Below are positions 1 to 13,454 of a stretch of 64,000 nucleotides of DNA, one piece after another. The notes below the pieces were generated by a model. That model saw only the letters and a program-made list of their open reading frames with translations. It was not told the origin of the DNA and made no database searches. The stretch spans positions 4,960,495-5,024,494 of the forward strand of contig SSBO01000003.1 in assembly GCA_005281725.1 (NCBI GenBank), written 5' to 3'. Positions within the stretch are counted from its first letter, which is position 1. Each line of letters starts with the position of its first letter. Origin of the DNA: Wuchereria bancrofti. Lineage: Eukaryota > Nematoda > Chromadorea > Rhabditida > Onchocercidae. Made by a program: the position numbers and the translations under genes.

Positions 1-849
1 CTGAGTGGTTCTGAGGGTGACACTTATCTTCATGACGGTAAATAGCGATCATGTCATGTTTAAGAGTGCAAATAAGGTTCAAAAGGTGACTGTTTGAGCG
101 AGGCAGTATATTATATCGCTAGTGATTCCGCTTTATTAAAATGTTCTCACAATAATACTCTTGCAAATGTTTATGAAATCAACTTTTAAATTACTTGTCA
201 AATCAGTCATAAAGCATTTGCTGCACATTCGGTGATGATGTATCAATTGAGTATATCGTTTGCAGATTTTGAATGCTACTGAAAATAGTACAGCACCGAT
301 ATAACAGAGGTGACAACAAAGTATTACGCTTCTCATTTGGTTGTTGATAGATTTATAGTTGGCGCATGTGTGCATGGAACCACCTGCGGAGACTTCTTGC
401 TCTCAACAACTTTCATCAATTAATAGTAATAATAATGCTAACAGGTCAGTGTGTATTTTCATGTAATTTCCTGTTAGGAATTGTCTCACAACATGTAAAC
501 ACCTTCACACCTTGCACTGCGGATAGGTGCATGTCAGATGTAGTGGACTTAGAATTTTTGAGAGTTTTTCGCGAGTATTCAGTGACAGCAAAGTATTACG
601 CTTCTCATTTGGTTGTTGATAGATTTATAGTTGGCGCATGTGTGCATGGAGACCTATGCGACAGTTATGAGATCTCGTTTCACAAGTTTACATGTAAGGA
701 AAAATCATGTTAACTTTGTTGAAAGAAGCTAACCACCATCAAAAACAGGAGCTACTAACACTCCTAGGTTTGTAATCCTTCATCTCTCTTGGATCGTTTC
801 TATAATTGTAGAAAGAGAGAGAGAGAGGAAGAAATTGACTTAGACCTGT
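1..849. other. unassigned left-edge region
   Basis: No recognisable gene is seen here. Open frames of up to 115 codons exist on the plus strand (366-713), but they match no family I know and could be chance or part of a gene lying to the left. A GA-rich run sits at about 815-832, shortly before the first ONECUT start codons. It may be 5' flanking or leader sequence of that gene. Confidence 0.4.
310..650. repeat. 69-bp direct repeat, two copies
   Basis: Two nearly identical 69-bp copies lie at 310-378 and 582-650, starting GTGACA and ending GTGCATGGA. I see one difference (A versus G near the left end). They sit 272 bp apart in direct orientation. The second copy lies inside an open frame on the plus strand (366-713) that I do not recognise. 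The sequence between the copies is unrelated to the repeat. This could be a local segmental duplication, a duplicated exon of a gene entering from the left, or the ends of a small element. No further copy was noticed in the window. Confidence 0.85.
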
Positions 850-867
850 ATGTTATTAATTAAAAAC

Positions 868-3800
868 ATGGTTTTCCGTAGGATTTTCAGTTTGGACGAG
901 AAAGTAAGACATACGATGGAAAGAGGTGCATCGACAGCTCCACCGACTACCTACCAGCTTCAGATTGATCCCAATATTACGTTTAACTCCGTTAATCGTC
1001 CATTCGAAGAGTTGCCAGAAAACTTTTTGGAAAGTATAAGTCCACAGCAAAACCAAAGTTCTGCGCCACAGGAAAGTCCACAGCTTGCACCATTGGCACC
1101 TATGAGTCTTGGTTCAAATGATAAGTAGGTTTTGAAAAATTTTTTTTTAATTTTTGGTTTCAGCTGAAATCACTATAGCTTCCTGTCTTTTGGCTTTTAC
1201 TCCGATCCATTTTTTTTCCTAGATTTCTACATTTGTCGTTCTTTGAACTTTTTCAGTTTTTAATGAAGATAGATGGTGAGAGATGGTTTCTTAATTAAAT
1301 TAATAGATATTTCGATGTCATTATTTTGCAGAAAAAAGTTTTCCATCGAACATTTAGCGCATGTTAATGGTCAAAAACACTAAACATAAGTATCTTGACA
1401 TAGATTGTTATTTTGTAACATTAGCAGAAAGGCGAAATGATGCATTGTAGCTTCGGGAAATCATCTGATTTCAATGCTTATGCAACCCTGGCACCTATGT
1501 CGGCAACACCTTCGTATGTGGGTACAATGAAAATTGAACCGTTGCAAGATCAGCTTCATAGCACTTCCATGCAACACAGCAGTCATCCCTCTGGTTTAGA
1601 TAAGCTAAGGTAATTTCAGTTTTTTTGAAAATTGGAAACCATAGTTAGGATACGGTTTCAGAGGACGGGTGTATTTCTTTATATTAAAAAGATTCGTGCA
1701 TAAATGTAAAAAAATGTGTAGAAGCAAATTGGGGAGATACCGTATGATATTCTGGGCCGATAGTTTAAATGAAATACAATATTAAAAATCTGTTCAAAGA
1801 GATGATAACTTTTAACTTTTAAGTGGTTTCGTAGTAAACATATGCACCTGAAGTACTTATTCTCGATGTGCAGTCATATATGGGTGTAACAACATGTCAT
1901 ATATGAATATGGCATATCATTTAAAAAGTATGGTATAATATTACTGGATAATATTACTTCATTCCATCTACGTTAAGGTCTATTTCCAGGTTGCGTTATG
2001 AATTTATTGTTCAAATTACGTTTCTCAGGTGCATGATTTAAGGACTCATTTCAGTTTTAGCTCCGGTCCTGCTGGTCTTCTTTCTCCATTGCAAACTACG
2101 GCACGACCAGATAGTCTTGTTTGTTCAAGTTTATTGAGTGCCCATCAGAATGGGGGACGTGCAAGTGAAATGTTGGCTGGTTTACGAAGACATCATCCAT
2201 ACATCAAAGAAGAAGTACGCATTTCTTATCTATAAATTTGATGAGCAGAAAAGAAGGGAAAGGCGAGAGAATTTGATCTAGCATTGTTTTAGATAATTAC
2301 CTGAAGTTAGAATTGTGGACCATTTTGAAGCTTTTTTCTTAAAGTGGAAGTTTTGACACTTTCAAGTACTGTTTATATTTTCATGTTTATATACACAGAA
2401 AATGTTTATATGTTTTCATAAAAGCATTCCTTTTGTTCAGGTCGATTTGGGACAGGATTTCAAAACGATGGATTCCCCCTTTATATCCCATCAACCTCAG
2501 CAGTCGGTATGCTTCACTAAAAAAAGGCAACTTTATGTAGAATTTAAATAAATACTTCTGATCACCACTGCACAGTTATTTATTTTGGGGAAATGCTTCA
2601 GGCTAGTTTGCTGGGTCAGGATGATCATCAGCAAGAACTTGACCATCGTTTGGCGAATGCTGAAACTCCTCCGGCAGTGAGTAATGTAGAGCTTGCAAGT
2701 TCCTTCATTGCAACAATGATAGGCGAGCAGGTGTCACTTTTTTTTTCACCTTTGTAAAGCGTGTTAGTAGTGATTTCAGGTTAAATTTGGAAGAGTGTGC
2801 TTTTTAGCTTCTGTAAAAGCCATTAATATAAAATCCTTTAGCTTTTTTGTAAAATCCATTAAGAGGATACTATTGTAACCTTATTGCATGGTGACACATG
2901 GTTTGATAGATCCAGCACTTTGTAAGCATTTGATTAAATCGTGATATTATCACGATATGCTGAAACATATTTCAGATAGTTACAGTTGAAGTAAATGATT
3001 CCAAAGTTGCTTTTTGAATCACTGCACATTCCTGTTATGTTTTTTCCACACAGTCTTGTGCTTTTCTCCTTTGCAGCAGGTGTTCTGTACATTTTCATAT
3101 CTTTTCTGTTTGGTTAGCAAAATACATTTTAGCCGCCAAGTTCACCAGCACCACAGCACACTATATTTCGGCAAAGTCGACGTAATTTTTCTTCCGTGGA
3201 TACGACTGAATTGCGTAGCAGCGAGGATCTTGAAGTAAATGCGGCAGAAACAAGTGGTGATGATTTGACATTTGCTGATGATAATGGTGAACCGACAAGT
3301 ACAACCAGACTTACTTCTACTGTTGGTTGGTTTATAATTTAATTTCTTGGTTTGTTTTGATATCTCAATTCAGTAACCGACTCACAAAGATATTTCATGA
3401 TTCCTTGAATAGTAATCAGAACTAATAGTGCTCATAATGAATAACCTTATAGTGTCACTGGTTGCTGTTTATTTCTATTAAGCTCTGTCACATTACAGCT
3501 CTGAACTAAAGAACTCGGTTTTGCACAGAATAACCGAAGTTATCATCTTTGCTGCATGCAGATAGCATTGTTTCTACTTATTGCTAAATTTCGTAGGAAA
3601 GAGACGGAAAGAAGTGTCTGTTAAATGTCAGAGAATAGGAATTGTTTTTCAAGAATAAACAAAAGCTCCTTTCCAGGTGCACCGCGTGCTAGTTATTCAA
3701 CTAAGGACGCTACAGATCCTCTAAATGCAGAAATAGACGATGACATTTATATCGATACAACTGATCTGTGCAAGCGAATTGCTTGGGAACTTAAGCAACA

Positions 3801-6675
3801 TTCTATACCTCAGGCTATCTTTGCTGAAAGGATTCTTTGTCGGTATCGACTTTTTTCATCAATTTTAGTTGAAAAAAGAAATGTTAATTGAGGACAGAAA
3901 AACTTTCAATGGTATAAGAAAACTTGATCAGTGATTTTTTCTTTACTAATTACTTTAGATGTTTTAGAACTTACTTTTCTATTATGATCATTCGTGTAAG
4001 TGCTCGTTTCTTCTCATGACTGACGCTAAATACGGTATTAGATGCTGTAATAACACTACAATGTTAAATAAGACTTCTGCCTGATTCCCTCAGCTAAGAA
4101 TTTGTCATGCTTATCAATATAAATTTTTACTTTATAATTAAATTTTCTGATCAGGAGTCAAGGGACACTTTCTGATTTGCTAAGAAATCCGAAGCCTTGG
4201 AACAAATTAAAGTCAGGAAGAGAGACATTTAGACGAATGTTTAACTGGGTGCAACAACCACTTGAATTGCGATTGGGTATTCTTGATATGTACAAAGGGA
4301 AAGGTAAGATATTCTGGACGCATCATTTTATTTCGATTCTTAACATAATGATGAAAATTATGGTTCATCTTTGCAATGTTTCCATTACAAGATTCGGCGT
4401 TTGGGCAGTTGTTGCAGGAGGTATGTTACCATCTTCAATGAGTCCACCTACTCCAGCACAGAATGCTCGACAAGGTTCACGACATAAAGGTCGAGATGGC
4501 GATGGTGATTTTTCATAGAACTTATTAAATTTTGGATTTGTTCTAAAATGTGCTTTTTTATTGTTACTGTTGCGGTCATTTTAGTGTTTTTTTTTTTCAA
4601 TGAAATTGTGATTTTACTCTAGAATTTAAGTTGTCTTTCCTTGGACATTTTTCGTTTCAGGCTTGAGTAATACCAAAAGGCCTCGGCTGGTTTTTACCGA
4701 TATCCAGAAGAGGACTCTGCAGGTAATATATATATATATATATATATTACTGACTAGTTTTTGAATTGATTTAAGGAAATGAAATTCGTACTAGTTTATG
4801 GTTTCAGTGGATTCAGTGGCAGATATATAAAATTTGCAGGCTATATTTAAAGAAACACAACGTCCAAGCCGTGAAATGCAGCAAACAATTGCAGAACATC
4901 TGCAGCTGGATCTCTCGACAGTAGCGAACTTTTTTATGAATGCTCGACGAAGATCCAGAAGTGGTCCGTTAATGGGTGATGCTCCAGCACCCTATCAACA
5001 AGTGTGTTATTGAATTTTTCGAAAAAAAAAGTCACTGTTCTATGGAAATGTGTTTGAACTGTCAGATTTCGGTCTAAATAAATTTTTTCCAAAATGCAGA
5101 AATTACTTGAAAATTTTGAAATAGGTACGACCAATCACACCACCTCCTGAATCACCACCACAACATCGAAATCCGAATAAAGCACGTGGTAATCGTCATA
5201 TTTCACGTAGTGATGGCGAAAATTCGTCTGTCACAAGCAGTTCACGAATCGAAACTACGGTCGCACAGGTTGTTGAAGAAGCAGCTGAATATGCACGGCG
5301 CTACGATGAGGTTACTTGTAAAGGATTATTCGTTTTAGAAGCTTGTACTAGTTTGTAGAACTGATAGTGAGCATGAGAATTTAAAAGGCGGTATTGAAAT
5401 AGCATTCAACTGTTATCAAGTTCTACTGCATGAATGAGGAAACAACATTGCTTGATATTTCGTTTTTCCGGCGTTTGTATTTGAAATTTTATCATATTTT
5501 TAAAGGGCACTTATTCTGATGAAAAAAATTTTAAATTCCGCATTGGTGAAATAGACAGCAGTGTTGGAATAGAGGACAATAACTCGAGGATTGATTATGA
5601 TGATCAGGCACCGGAGTATAAGGTATTGGTCTCGTATTCTTTTGATTTTTTTCTTAAATTTATTGTATTTCGATTGTTTCAAATCTTTGAAGATGGAGGA
5701 CAACTGGTTATAATTAAGCCCTTTTGCAGAACTAAGTATTTTTACTGAGCTGAAGACAATAGGAAGTATTATGTCATTTGAAGTCAATTTCTGAGAAAAA
5801 AATTTTTTTAATCTTGAAGGATTTAACCGCAAAAAGTTTTACGTGGTTTTTTCGTGATTATTACTGATGGCTCTAGAATAGGGGAGTGACATTGACAATA
5901 CGCCTCTAACCTACCATATATATGGCTGTCGTAACTCTTTTTATATTAAGCAGTCATCAGTTTTGCCACCAACGCGTATAATTTCAGATGATCCGATTGT
6001 CAAACGACCACTCCCTTTCAATAGATTCGAGGCAAATTGCTACGGCAGACGAATTGTTAGCAAGCGAACTTCCAGATGATGAAGCGCAGTTGAACCCGGA
6101 CCCTAACACAAGTATGCAGGCCGTTAAAACTGTGAGTGACAAAGATGAAAGTGTTTTCTTGGTGTCAGTTCCGGTAACAACGGAATCTGAATGTGTAAGC
6201 TGTTCTGAAATTAGTTAGAAATTGGTTTATTCTGGTTTTTACTGACAATAATGCTTTATACTTCAAATCTTTACATCCGGTAAACAATTACGAACCTGAA
6301 AGAATTTATTACGAGGCTTTTTCCTTGCTTCATATGCATCGTGCTTCGCTTTACTGTATGTGGTTAAGATCCCATGTCATGTCTGTCGGTATATAAACTT
6401 CCCTGTCAGTGTTTGAGCGCAACTCTGTAGGTTGTAATGTTGATTATTACGGAACTGTTTAGTTTTAATGTGAAGTATCTTCCTCCAAAAAATGAGCTTC
6501 AAGTTTAATTGATTGCTTTATTATTTTTCTATAATTATGCGAAATTCTTATTTTATAGGATACTGTCGAGCAGCAGCGATTGCACCCAGTGATGTCTTTT
6601 GGTAATAAAATGATAATAGTGAAAGTAGAACAGCGAGAAAATCCAAGTTCGAATGCTGCCGCTAACTCACATTAA
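868..6675 (+). CDS. onecut: ONECUT-class Cut-homeodomain transcription factor
   Basis: This is a sequence-specific nuclear DNA-binding regulator; ONECUT proteins act in neurons and endoderm in other animals. Fifteen exons join in phase: 868-1124, 1451-1609, 2055-2214, 2441-2506, 2602-2730, 3133-3325, 3677-3842, 4155-4303, 4418-4504, 4661-4722, 4840-5001, 5125-5310, 5506-5622, 5988-6194, 6559-6675 (TAA). They give about 738 aa. The single CUT domain is at residues ~344-426 (motifs SIPQAIFAERILCR and TLSDLLRNPKPW). The homeodomain at ~461-520 carries NFFMNARRRS, with the Phe/Met pair typical of ONECUT rather than CUX or SATB. Long Ser/Pro/Gln-rich regions flank both domains. The start is uncertain: in-frame ATGs occur at 850, 868 and 916, and a possible trans-splice acceptor at 889-890 would favour 916. 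It is probably the orthologue of one of the worm ceh ONECUT genes; which one cannot be decided here. The family call is firm; exon 1 and the low-complexity exons are less so. Confidence 0.93.
889..890 (+). promoter_or_regulatory. candidate spliced-leader acceptor, ONECUT
   Basis: The sequence GGATTTTCAG ends at 890, 25 nt before the in-frame ATG at 916. This is a good nematode 3' splice-site match with no paired donor seen upstream. If it is a trans-splice site, the protein starts at the ATG at 916 (M-E-R-G) and the upstream ATGs at 850 and 868 are unused. It could equally be a chance match inside exon 1. Confidence 0.3.
4726..4747. repeat. (TA)n microsatellite in homeodomain intron
   Basis: A run of about eleven TA units begins a few bases after the splice donor of the exon that ends in the homeodomain (4722). 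It lies in intron 10 of the ONECUT gene, so length changes would sit next to the donor GTAATA. It is simple-sequence DNA with no sign of coding function. Confidence 0.9.
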
Positions 6676-9527
6676 ATTTTTCACTTTGTCGATTCAGTAG
6701 TTTTTAAATCTGCTCTTAGTTAATGGATGCTGAAAATGTTGAGTACAGCACAATTCTATTTTACTTGAAAATCACTGCTTAGTACTTGGTAGTGTACTAC
6801 TATACTGCATTGTGATATTGCAGATCTCTTTTTTATGCTGCTAAATGAATTTTTCTTTTTTTAATTTAGCAGAAAGCATATTCTGCTATCTAAATAATTT
6901 TGTGCTAGTCACACTGAAGAAATTCAAAGATAGGGTACTGAAGCGAATCCAAAGATATTGATTTTTGGATTTTACGAAAAAAATTTTACATAATATCACT
7001 GAAAATTCGTTTTGCGCTCATTCAGTTATCAGCTTTCTCAGTCGTGTAAATCTGATATTTTCGAAGTTGTCGAGGTTTTTTTTTCGCATTTCTGGTTACA
7101 TTATACACAAAGCTGTTAAATTTTTCCAAATATATGTTTTCCCTCTCATATCGGTATCGTTGTTATTTCCTGCTTTAGTTAATTATGTAAAGCACTCGGA
7201 TAAAAGCACGTAGAATTTGTGAGGCATTAGAAAGACGTTTTTTCAAATAGGTTTTAGTAGTAGTAATTTTTTCTAATTTGAACAGAATCTGCTTCTTTTC
7301 AGAAACTGTTAGAAACTTTTATTTTGAGAAAATGATAAAAGAAGCAAGCTAAATGCTGGGAACAATAAGGATGTTTCTTCAGTTTCTGACTCATGTAAGT
7401 TTTACTGTCATAGGTAACTACTGTTCTATTTATCACCTCATCTGCTATATGGGTACAGAGACAAAGTAGCACCACAGCTTATTTGAATATGGAATGAGAT
7501 TTAGTTTGTTTAATTATATCTGGTGGAAAGTTGATTGATTGGTACTGTTAGTTGCGGTAGAGCCATGACAGGGAATGTTCGAGTTTAAAGGTTCCAAAGT
7601 TGTGATATAGTTGTAAGATTTCGATATATCTCTACAAAATAGAATGGATTAGTAATTGAGTGAAACTATATTCCATCTTAATGCCTTCAGAATGAAATGC
7701 AATTCATCAGCATTATAACGATATTCTGTTAAATTTAGACTATAGAAGCTAGACACAAAGTTAACGACTTCAACGCTGTTGATTACACTTCCGGGTTCAT
7801 AATAACTTGGGGATGCTGTAGCAGTGAATGGACTAGGTAAAGTCTGTTTCTTATAAATGAGTACTGCTCTCCCTGATTTTTTGTGGCTTTTTGTGAAGAA
7901 ATTACCCAATTTTTGAAATTTTTTATGCTTTTAATGCTTTCAATCTTCAGTAGGGTTGGAGTTTTATTGGTTTGTTTGATTAATAATGAATCCTTGTATG
8001 TGTTTGTACAAAGTCTTCACTTGTATAGCTTTTGCATAGCGTGTTGGTGATTTTTTCTTTTGTTCTCATTTTTTAATTTCTTATTGTACATGTTGTCATT
8101 AATAATTTCCGAACTGAGAAGAATTCTCAGTCGACTTTTAAGTTTGGTAGCATATTTAGAAATTTGGATGATGTTGACGAACGTTTTGTAGCAGCCACTT
8201 TTTCTTGGTGTTTTTTCGATTGAGAGTTCTTTGAGAAATATTTCGATCGCAGTGCGTTTTTGGAGCTTTTACCACGAAAACGAAAAAGAAATTTGTTAAC
8301 AACTTTTATACGATTTTCATGCCCTGTGTCTGCTTTTGTCTCGAAGTCTAAGTAGGGAATATGTCAGCAGTTATTGGTAAATCAAAATTGTCGAATATCA
8401 CGACTGTTCGAAATGTTTGTATTTTCTATTTTTTGTAAACGATTTTCTTTCGTCTCTTCAGGCATGTATTGAGCTAATTAGACTTTTTTGAAGCATTCTG
8501 TGCACTTTTTATGACTTAAGAGAATTGAAGACCCGATAATACTAGATAAGTGGGGATTCTTAGCCTTTGGAGACTTAGCTATGTATGATTGATATTATCT
8601 CTTGTTATTCGTAGTCAACTTTCAGTAAATTTTTAGTAGGCTTTTTTTAACTGTATGTTTAAGAAATATTTTGTCCATATGGATTTTTCATGATTTCAGA
8701 TTTCAATTTTTGTTTTGAAATTAATTACGTAAGATAAATTGGCATTTTTAATCAGGTTACAAGATCTTAGATGAGAGTGTGGGACTTTGCTGAAAATATG
8801 TAACTGTTATACTCAGATATGTGGATTACGATTTTTAATGAAGTGGGAAACTTATTTTGTCGACATGATGATTGCAAGTAGAGCCACGAAGAATTCTCGA
8901 TAATGCATAAATTTTCTTATGTCCCCGAGAAGTTATTTCTCCTGGATTATCTTGATTCTCTTGACTTTAATACAAGAATTAAATTAGATCAGAGAAGTTA
9001 CGAGCTGTCAAGAAATCAGCATCGCACAAACTTTGCGATGAGAACTGACGTCGCTTTTACAACCAAAAATGATGTTTGTTTTGTCATTTTCTTTATACCT
9101 TAGTCTGGTTTACAAAGCCATATTTGGTGGAGCTCAGGAAAGATATTATGGTCAGTCTAAAATCGTTTGAGTCGATCTTAAAATTTTAAGAGGGGTTTTT
9201 TTAAATGTTATTTCTATATTAAGAGAAACAAGTTCAAATATTATCCTGACCCATACATTGATAAGAGATCGCTGCATTGCCTATTTTGTGGCTCTCCCTG
9301 TCACTGTAGGCGAAAAATTTTCAGCATACTACTGAGTTGGTACATGCACTTTCAGAATATGAATTTCAATTCTTTGTGACTAAGCTTAAATATATTCTCA
9401 TTAATCATAATAAACATTGTGACAATCAATGCATTTTCATCAAGAAATAAATTTGTTTTCGAGAAAGACTTTCAGAATTCAGTGAAAAAGGATTCTCTTG
9501 GATGAAAACCTCATTAGTAGTTATGTC

Positions 9528-9601
9528 TAATTAGGTGTAACATATATTATTTATATTGTACTTTATATGTCATATGGTCATATTGTGCTACATCTAATTA
9601 G
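9528..9601. repeat. imperfect inverted repeat, MITE-like
   Basis: CTAATTAGGTGTA near 9528-9541 is mirrored by its near-perfect inverse TACATCTAATTAG near 9588-9601, enclosing an AT-rich stretch with CATAT/ATATG pieces. A related GTGTAAC...CATATATG arrangement appears near 1884-1915 inside a ONECUT intron. This could be a short non-autonomous DNA-element remnant or just AT-rich hairpin sequence. No target-site duplication was established. Confidence 0.3.
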
Positions 9602-11612
9602 TTGCAGCAACTTAACATATATAACATATTACGCAGTAATTTATTAGGTTTAACGTATTACGCACGACCAGCAGAATCATGGTACTAAGCAGTATGATAT
9701 TTTATGGAGTAATATTTCAAAAATTGATTTCAGTTAAAGATTTGATTGAAATGGAGTAAAATGAAGGAAGGATAGATATTAATTAGCTTAGCAATCTAAA
9801 GTTGAAAACCAAATAAAAGGTTTGCGAAGATTGGAAATGAACTATACAATGAAAGAAAATTTTGCTTTATTAACACGCATTAAGATAAAATTTTACAGAG
9901 CATTTATTTAGAAAACAGGAAGAAAAATAATGAACAAACAATCTGTGATATGAAGGATTCAAGTACTGTCACAAGAATATTCCCGAGGAAATACCAACAT
10001 TTAGATAGAAGCAATAAATTAGTAGGATTCATGGAATGAAATGACCAAATTTCGAGAATTAAGAGAAAGCTAGCATTTATTCGTGTTAAATGTATCACAA
10101 AGCCATCAACTGTTGATTCAGAATGGTTGCGTCTTTATTCAGCCCAAAAGTGTACATCAGTTGAGGTAAAGATATTAAACTGACTGGAATAACAAAAAAT
10201 TGTCATACTGACGACTACAAAGTAATGATATTAATTCATCTGCTGAATAAGTGCGCTTTCTTTCTTCGCCTTTCACTCCCTCCTCCCCTTGATTTTAACT
10301 TTTTCACAAAACTAGAAATTGAAGTACTAAAATTCCATGTTGCAACCCAGATAAGCTGACTTGCATTTGAACTTGATAATAAGTCATTTTTTGCTGTATC
10401 TCACATCACTAATAACATGTCTGGAAATTTCGTCCTTCGTCTGAAAATGAATTTTGATTTACACAAAAGAGGGAAAAAAGACAAGATTTCTTAACAAATC
10501 TTAGAAATTTAACTAAAAACAAGATATTAGCGCCTGGTTTCCTTTCAAAAGTGAAATTTATTCTACAGTTATAAAGTACATCAACTCAGAGTAACATTAG
10601 ATGAAAATAAGTTCTTATTTTTTAAATTATCACATTAATTGATTTAAATAGATGCTTCAAACAAATTAAGAATTAGCTGACCTGCCCAAGGAGCAAGTAG
10701 GAGATATGATGGAATATTTTCACCCCGATAGCTGGTGAAATGATTATTGGCCCACATGATGAGCATGGCCAAGACAGATTTGTAAATATTGTTTTCAAAT
10801 GTGTTTTTTGTAAATTAGTCATATTGGCCAGATTTTAGTTATAAAAATTTCGTAAACTTTCCGGTATATAAGACAAATAGAAAATGGAAGCAAAATTTCT
10901 TAACCAAAAAACCAATAAATTACTGAAAAATGTTATCTTCTTTGTAAAAAAATAAGGAACGATTCTTTTTATGTTTCATTTAATCAATAAGACCATCAGG
11001 TTAATTTGTCAGAGTCATCTCTAAGATGCGAAATGAAAAATATTAAAATAATTATATATAATATTGAATAATGTATAATTGCACATAATAGTGAAATATA
11101 AATTAATTCTATTTATTTGCAAAATATTCGGAATGAAAAATATTGAAACAACTGTCACATTTTATTTCAACAAAAAAAGGAACTATTTCACATAAATCAA
11201 AGTTGAAATTGTTTATAAATTTTACTGTTTTATTCAATCATTTAAATTAACCGAAATATTATTAATCATAAAATAAAATATGTGTTTATTCAATTTATCA
11301 AATTGTGAAAATGCATTTTTATCCATTCGAAATTTTAAATGAACAATTCATTTTAGTTAATGGAAATTATAATATATATATATGTGTGTGTAAATTATTT
11401 CATAATTATTTTACAGAAATTATTTTACAATTAAGGAATTATTTTTCATTTCAAATATTTTGCAAATAAATCAAATCTAATTTAATTACATCAAAGGTCA
11501 TTCGTTCTACTTATCATTAAATATGGAATATATAGCAGAATATATCAATATATCAAAACTCTTTAGAGATTGCTAATTAAAAATGATTAGAAAGGTCATT
11601 TAGGTTTTCTTT

Positions 11613-11660
11613 CATTCCTCCAAATCAGTCAATTAACATTCCTCCAAATCAGTCAATTAA
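11613..11660. repeat. 24-bp tandem duplication
   Basis: A 24-bp unit beginning CATTCCTCC and ending CAATTAA occurs twice head to tail with no difference seen (11613-11636 and 11637-11660). It lies in the large intergenic stretch and probably arose by recent slippage or end-joining duplication. Confidence 0.9.
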
Positions 11661-13454
11661 CATTCTTATATTTATATTTCCAAAGTTCGGAAAACTTTAA
11701 ATTCAAATTAAGCTCAAGTACTGCAGATTTAAAAACTGAAAAAAATATTTCTTGATTTTCCAAATCTTTCACCATCTCTTCAGTTGCATCTTATATTTCT
11801 TCATTATTATAGTTGAATAATTTTCACAACTATCCTTTCAACTCTGTAGAATTGTAAGGATTTTCTATACGCCATTGTTTGAAAGTTTAAAATTAGTGCA
11901 ATAAAAATGACCTCACTTTAACTTTCTTAAACGAAGGAAAAAATAGACTAAAAAAATTTCAGAAACCTTTTTTTTTCCTTGACAAATATTTTAACCAACA
12001 AAAAAAGTTATATATGCTAAAATAAAGAACGTACTAACAATCTGTTATGTAATTGTAGCGAACTTTGAAGTCATACACGTAAACGTTATCGGAGGCTGTT
12101 AATGTTAAATAAGACAGAAATTGATAAATCATCTGAAAAGAGTTTTAAAATGTCGCTCATAAAATTTAGCTTTTCTAAAAGACTATTTCCTTTTTGTTGA
12201 GGGAACACAGAACGTTACCTCTTATTTATGCAGCGCTTAACAATTTCCAGATACAATAGCACAAGCATAAATATTTGTATCTATCAAATCATTCGGGATT
12301 TTCAAGAAATTATTTTCAAAATGTTTCCGTTACACATGACGAAATATAGAAAAATCAACGAAATATACATATACATAAGAATACGCATAAGAAAAACAAA
12401 ATGAAGTGATTCATGCTGTCGATGAATAAACTTTCAAATAATATAGCGGAATGGAATTGTTTTTATTAAACGAAATGATAATGTTTGAGATAAGAATGGC
12501 TGGTGTGCTTATAATAAAACATCATTTTTTTGCGTATATCATTTTAATACTTTTTTTTCCATTTTTGTTTCGGAAAAATTTGTCCACTGACTAATGATTC
12601 GTCAGAAAGTTCAAATATATTACTGATTAACTTATTTATTGAAATATTTTTCTGAATGAGTGAAGAACGTCTTGAAAATAAACTAATTAAATTCTGTTTT
12701 CTCGGAAGAATTACGAGGTCTTACTTGTTGAAATTTTCCTGAGTCAATGTGTCATCGCATTCTGTTCCAATGTAAGTGAATCATTTTTAAAAAATGTCAA
12801 CACTTTTATATGCCATTAATTTAGTGACTCTTATGATAGAAACTGCATATGCAAGTGCAGCACTAAATCTGCGTGTGATATCAGTTGCTATAGTTACAAA
12901 TTATCACAATTCTAATGCATTTATATAATAGTACTTGCTGCTTATTCTTAAAAGCAATCCTTGCTTCCCTCATCATTCTTGACACTCATTTTTTATTAGT
13001 TTCAAATATTTTTCTGACTTACCAAAAATTTTCAGTTCCTTTATGCTTTGTCTAAATTTTGTACTAAAGGCTTATAAGCAATTATAGCACTTTTTAAGAA
13101 TTGTAGTAACTGATTCTTTTTGAAGTGATTATTTCGATGTTCATTTTAAGAATTATTCAACCGAAAAGTTCAAAATCCATTCATTACTGAACCTTCACGA
13201 TATATGAGTTTGAGTAGAATATAATCTGATGCAAGTAGTGAAAAATGAAGGATCAGAAACTTAATTATTTGACTGTTAAACAATTAATTTAAAAAAATTT
13301 TCTGTATTTGAAAAGGATGTTTGAACCAACAAATACTCACTCCGAATTTATGTTGTCTAAAACTTAAATTATTTCATTAGCCGTTCGCATTATCAAATAT
13401 TTCTCCGGAATAGGTCACATCCTAAGTTTTCTTTCCACACTAACTTCTAATTTC

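Larger units (their letters stand above)
6676..13454. other. 6.8-kb intergenic stretch, no gene recognised
   Basis: Downstream of the ONECUT stop codon the sequence is AT-rich on both strands. Open frames reach only about 60-90 codons, with no family resemblance and no exon chains bounded by good splice sites. It holds a possible small inverted-repeat element near 9528-9601, a (TA)/(TG) run near 11372-11392, and a 24-bp tandem duplication at 11613-11660. The first several hundred bases are presumably ONECUT 3' UTR, but I did not find a convincing AATAAA signal. The right part may hold the promoter of the EFCAB7-like gene. Confidence 0.6.

Noticed and set aside
4405..4505. Acceptor at ATTACAAG (about 4401) for ONECUT exon 9
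   Set aside because: It gives a frame that must end at a GAG|GTATGT donor in the wrong phase for the homeodomain exon. The acceptor GTTGTTGCAG at 4417 keeps phase on both sides.
4177..4518. Long open frame through the CUT domain exon and beyond to a stop at 4518 as a complete short protein
   Set aside because: Joining 4303 to 4418 and 4504 to 4661 in phase leads straight into the homeodomain. The read-through frame contains intron sequence and would lose the homeodomain.
6965..7213. 82-codon hydrophobic open frame downstream of ONECUT
   Set aside because: Phe/Ile/Lys/Ser-rich composition typical of chance frames in AT-rich DNA; no splice or start context and likely 3' flank.
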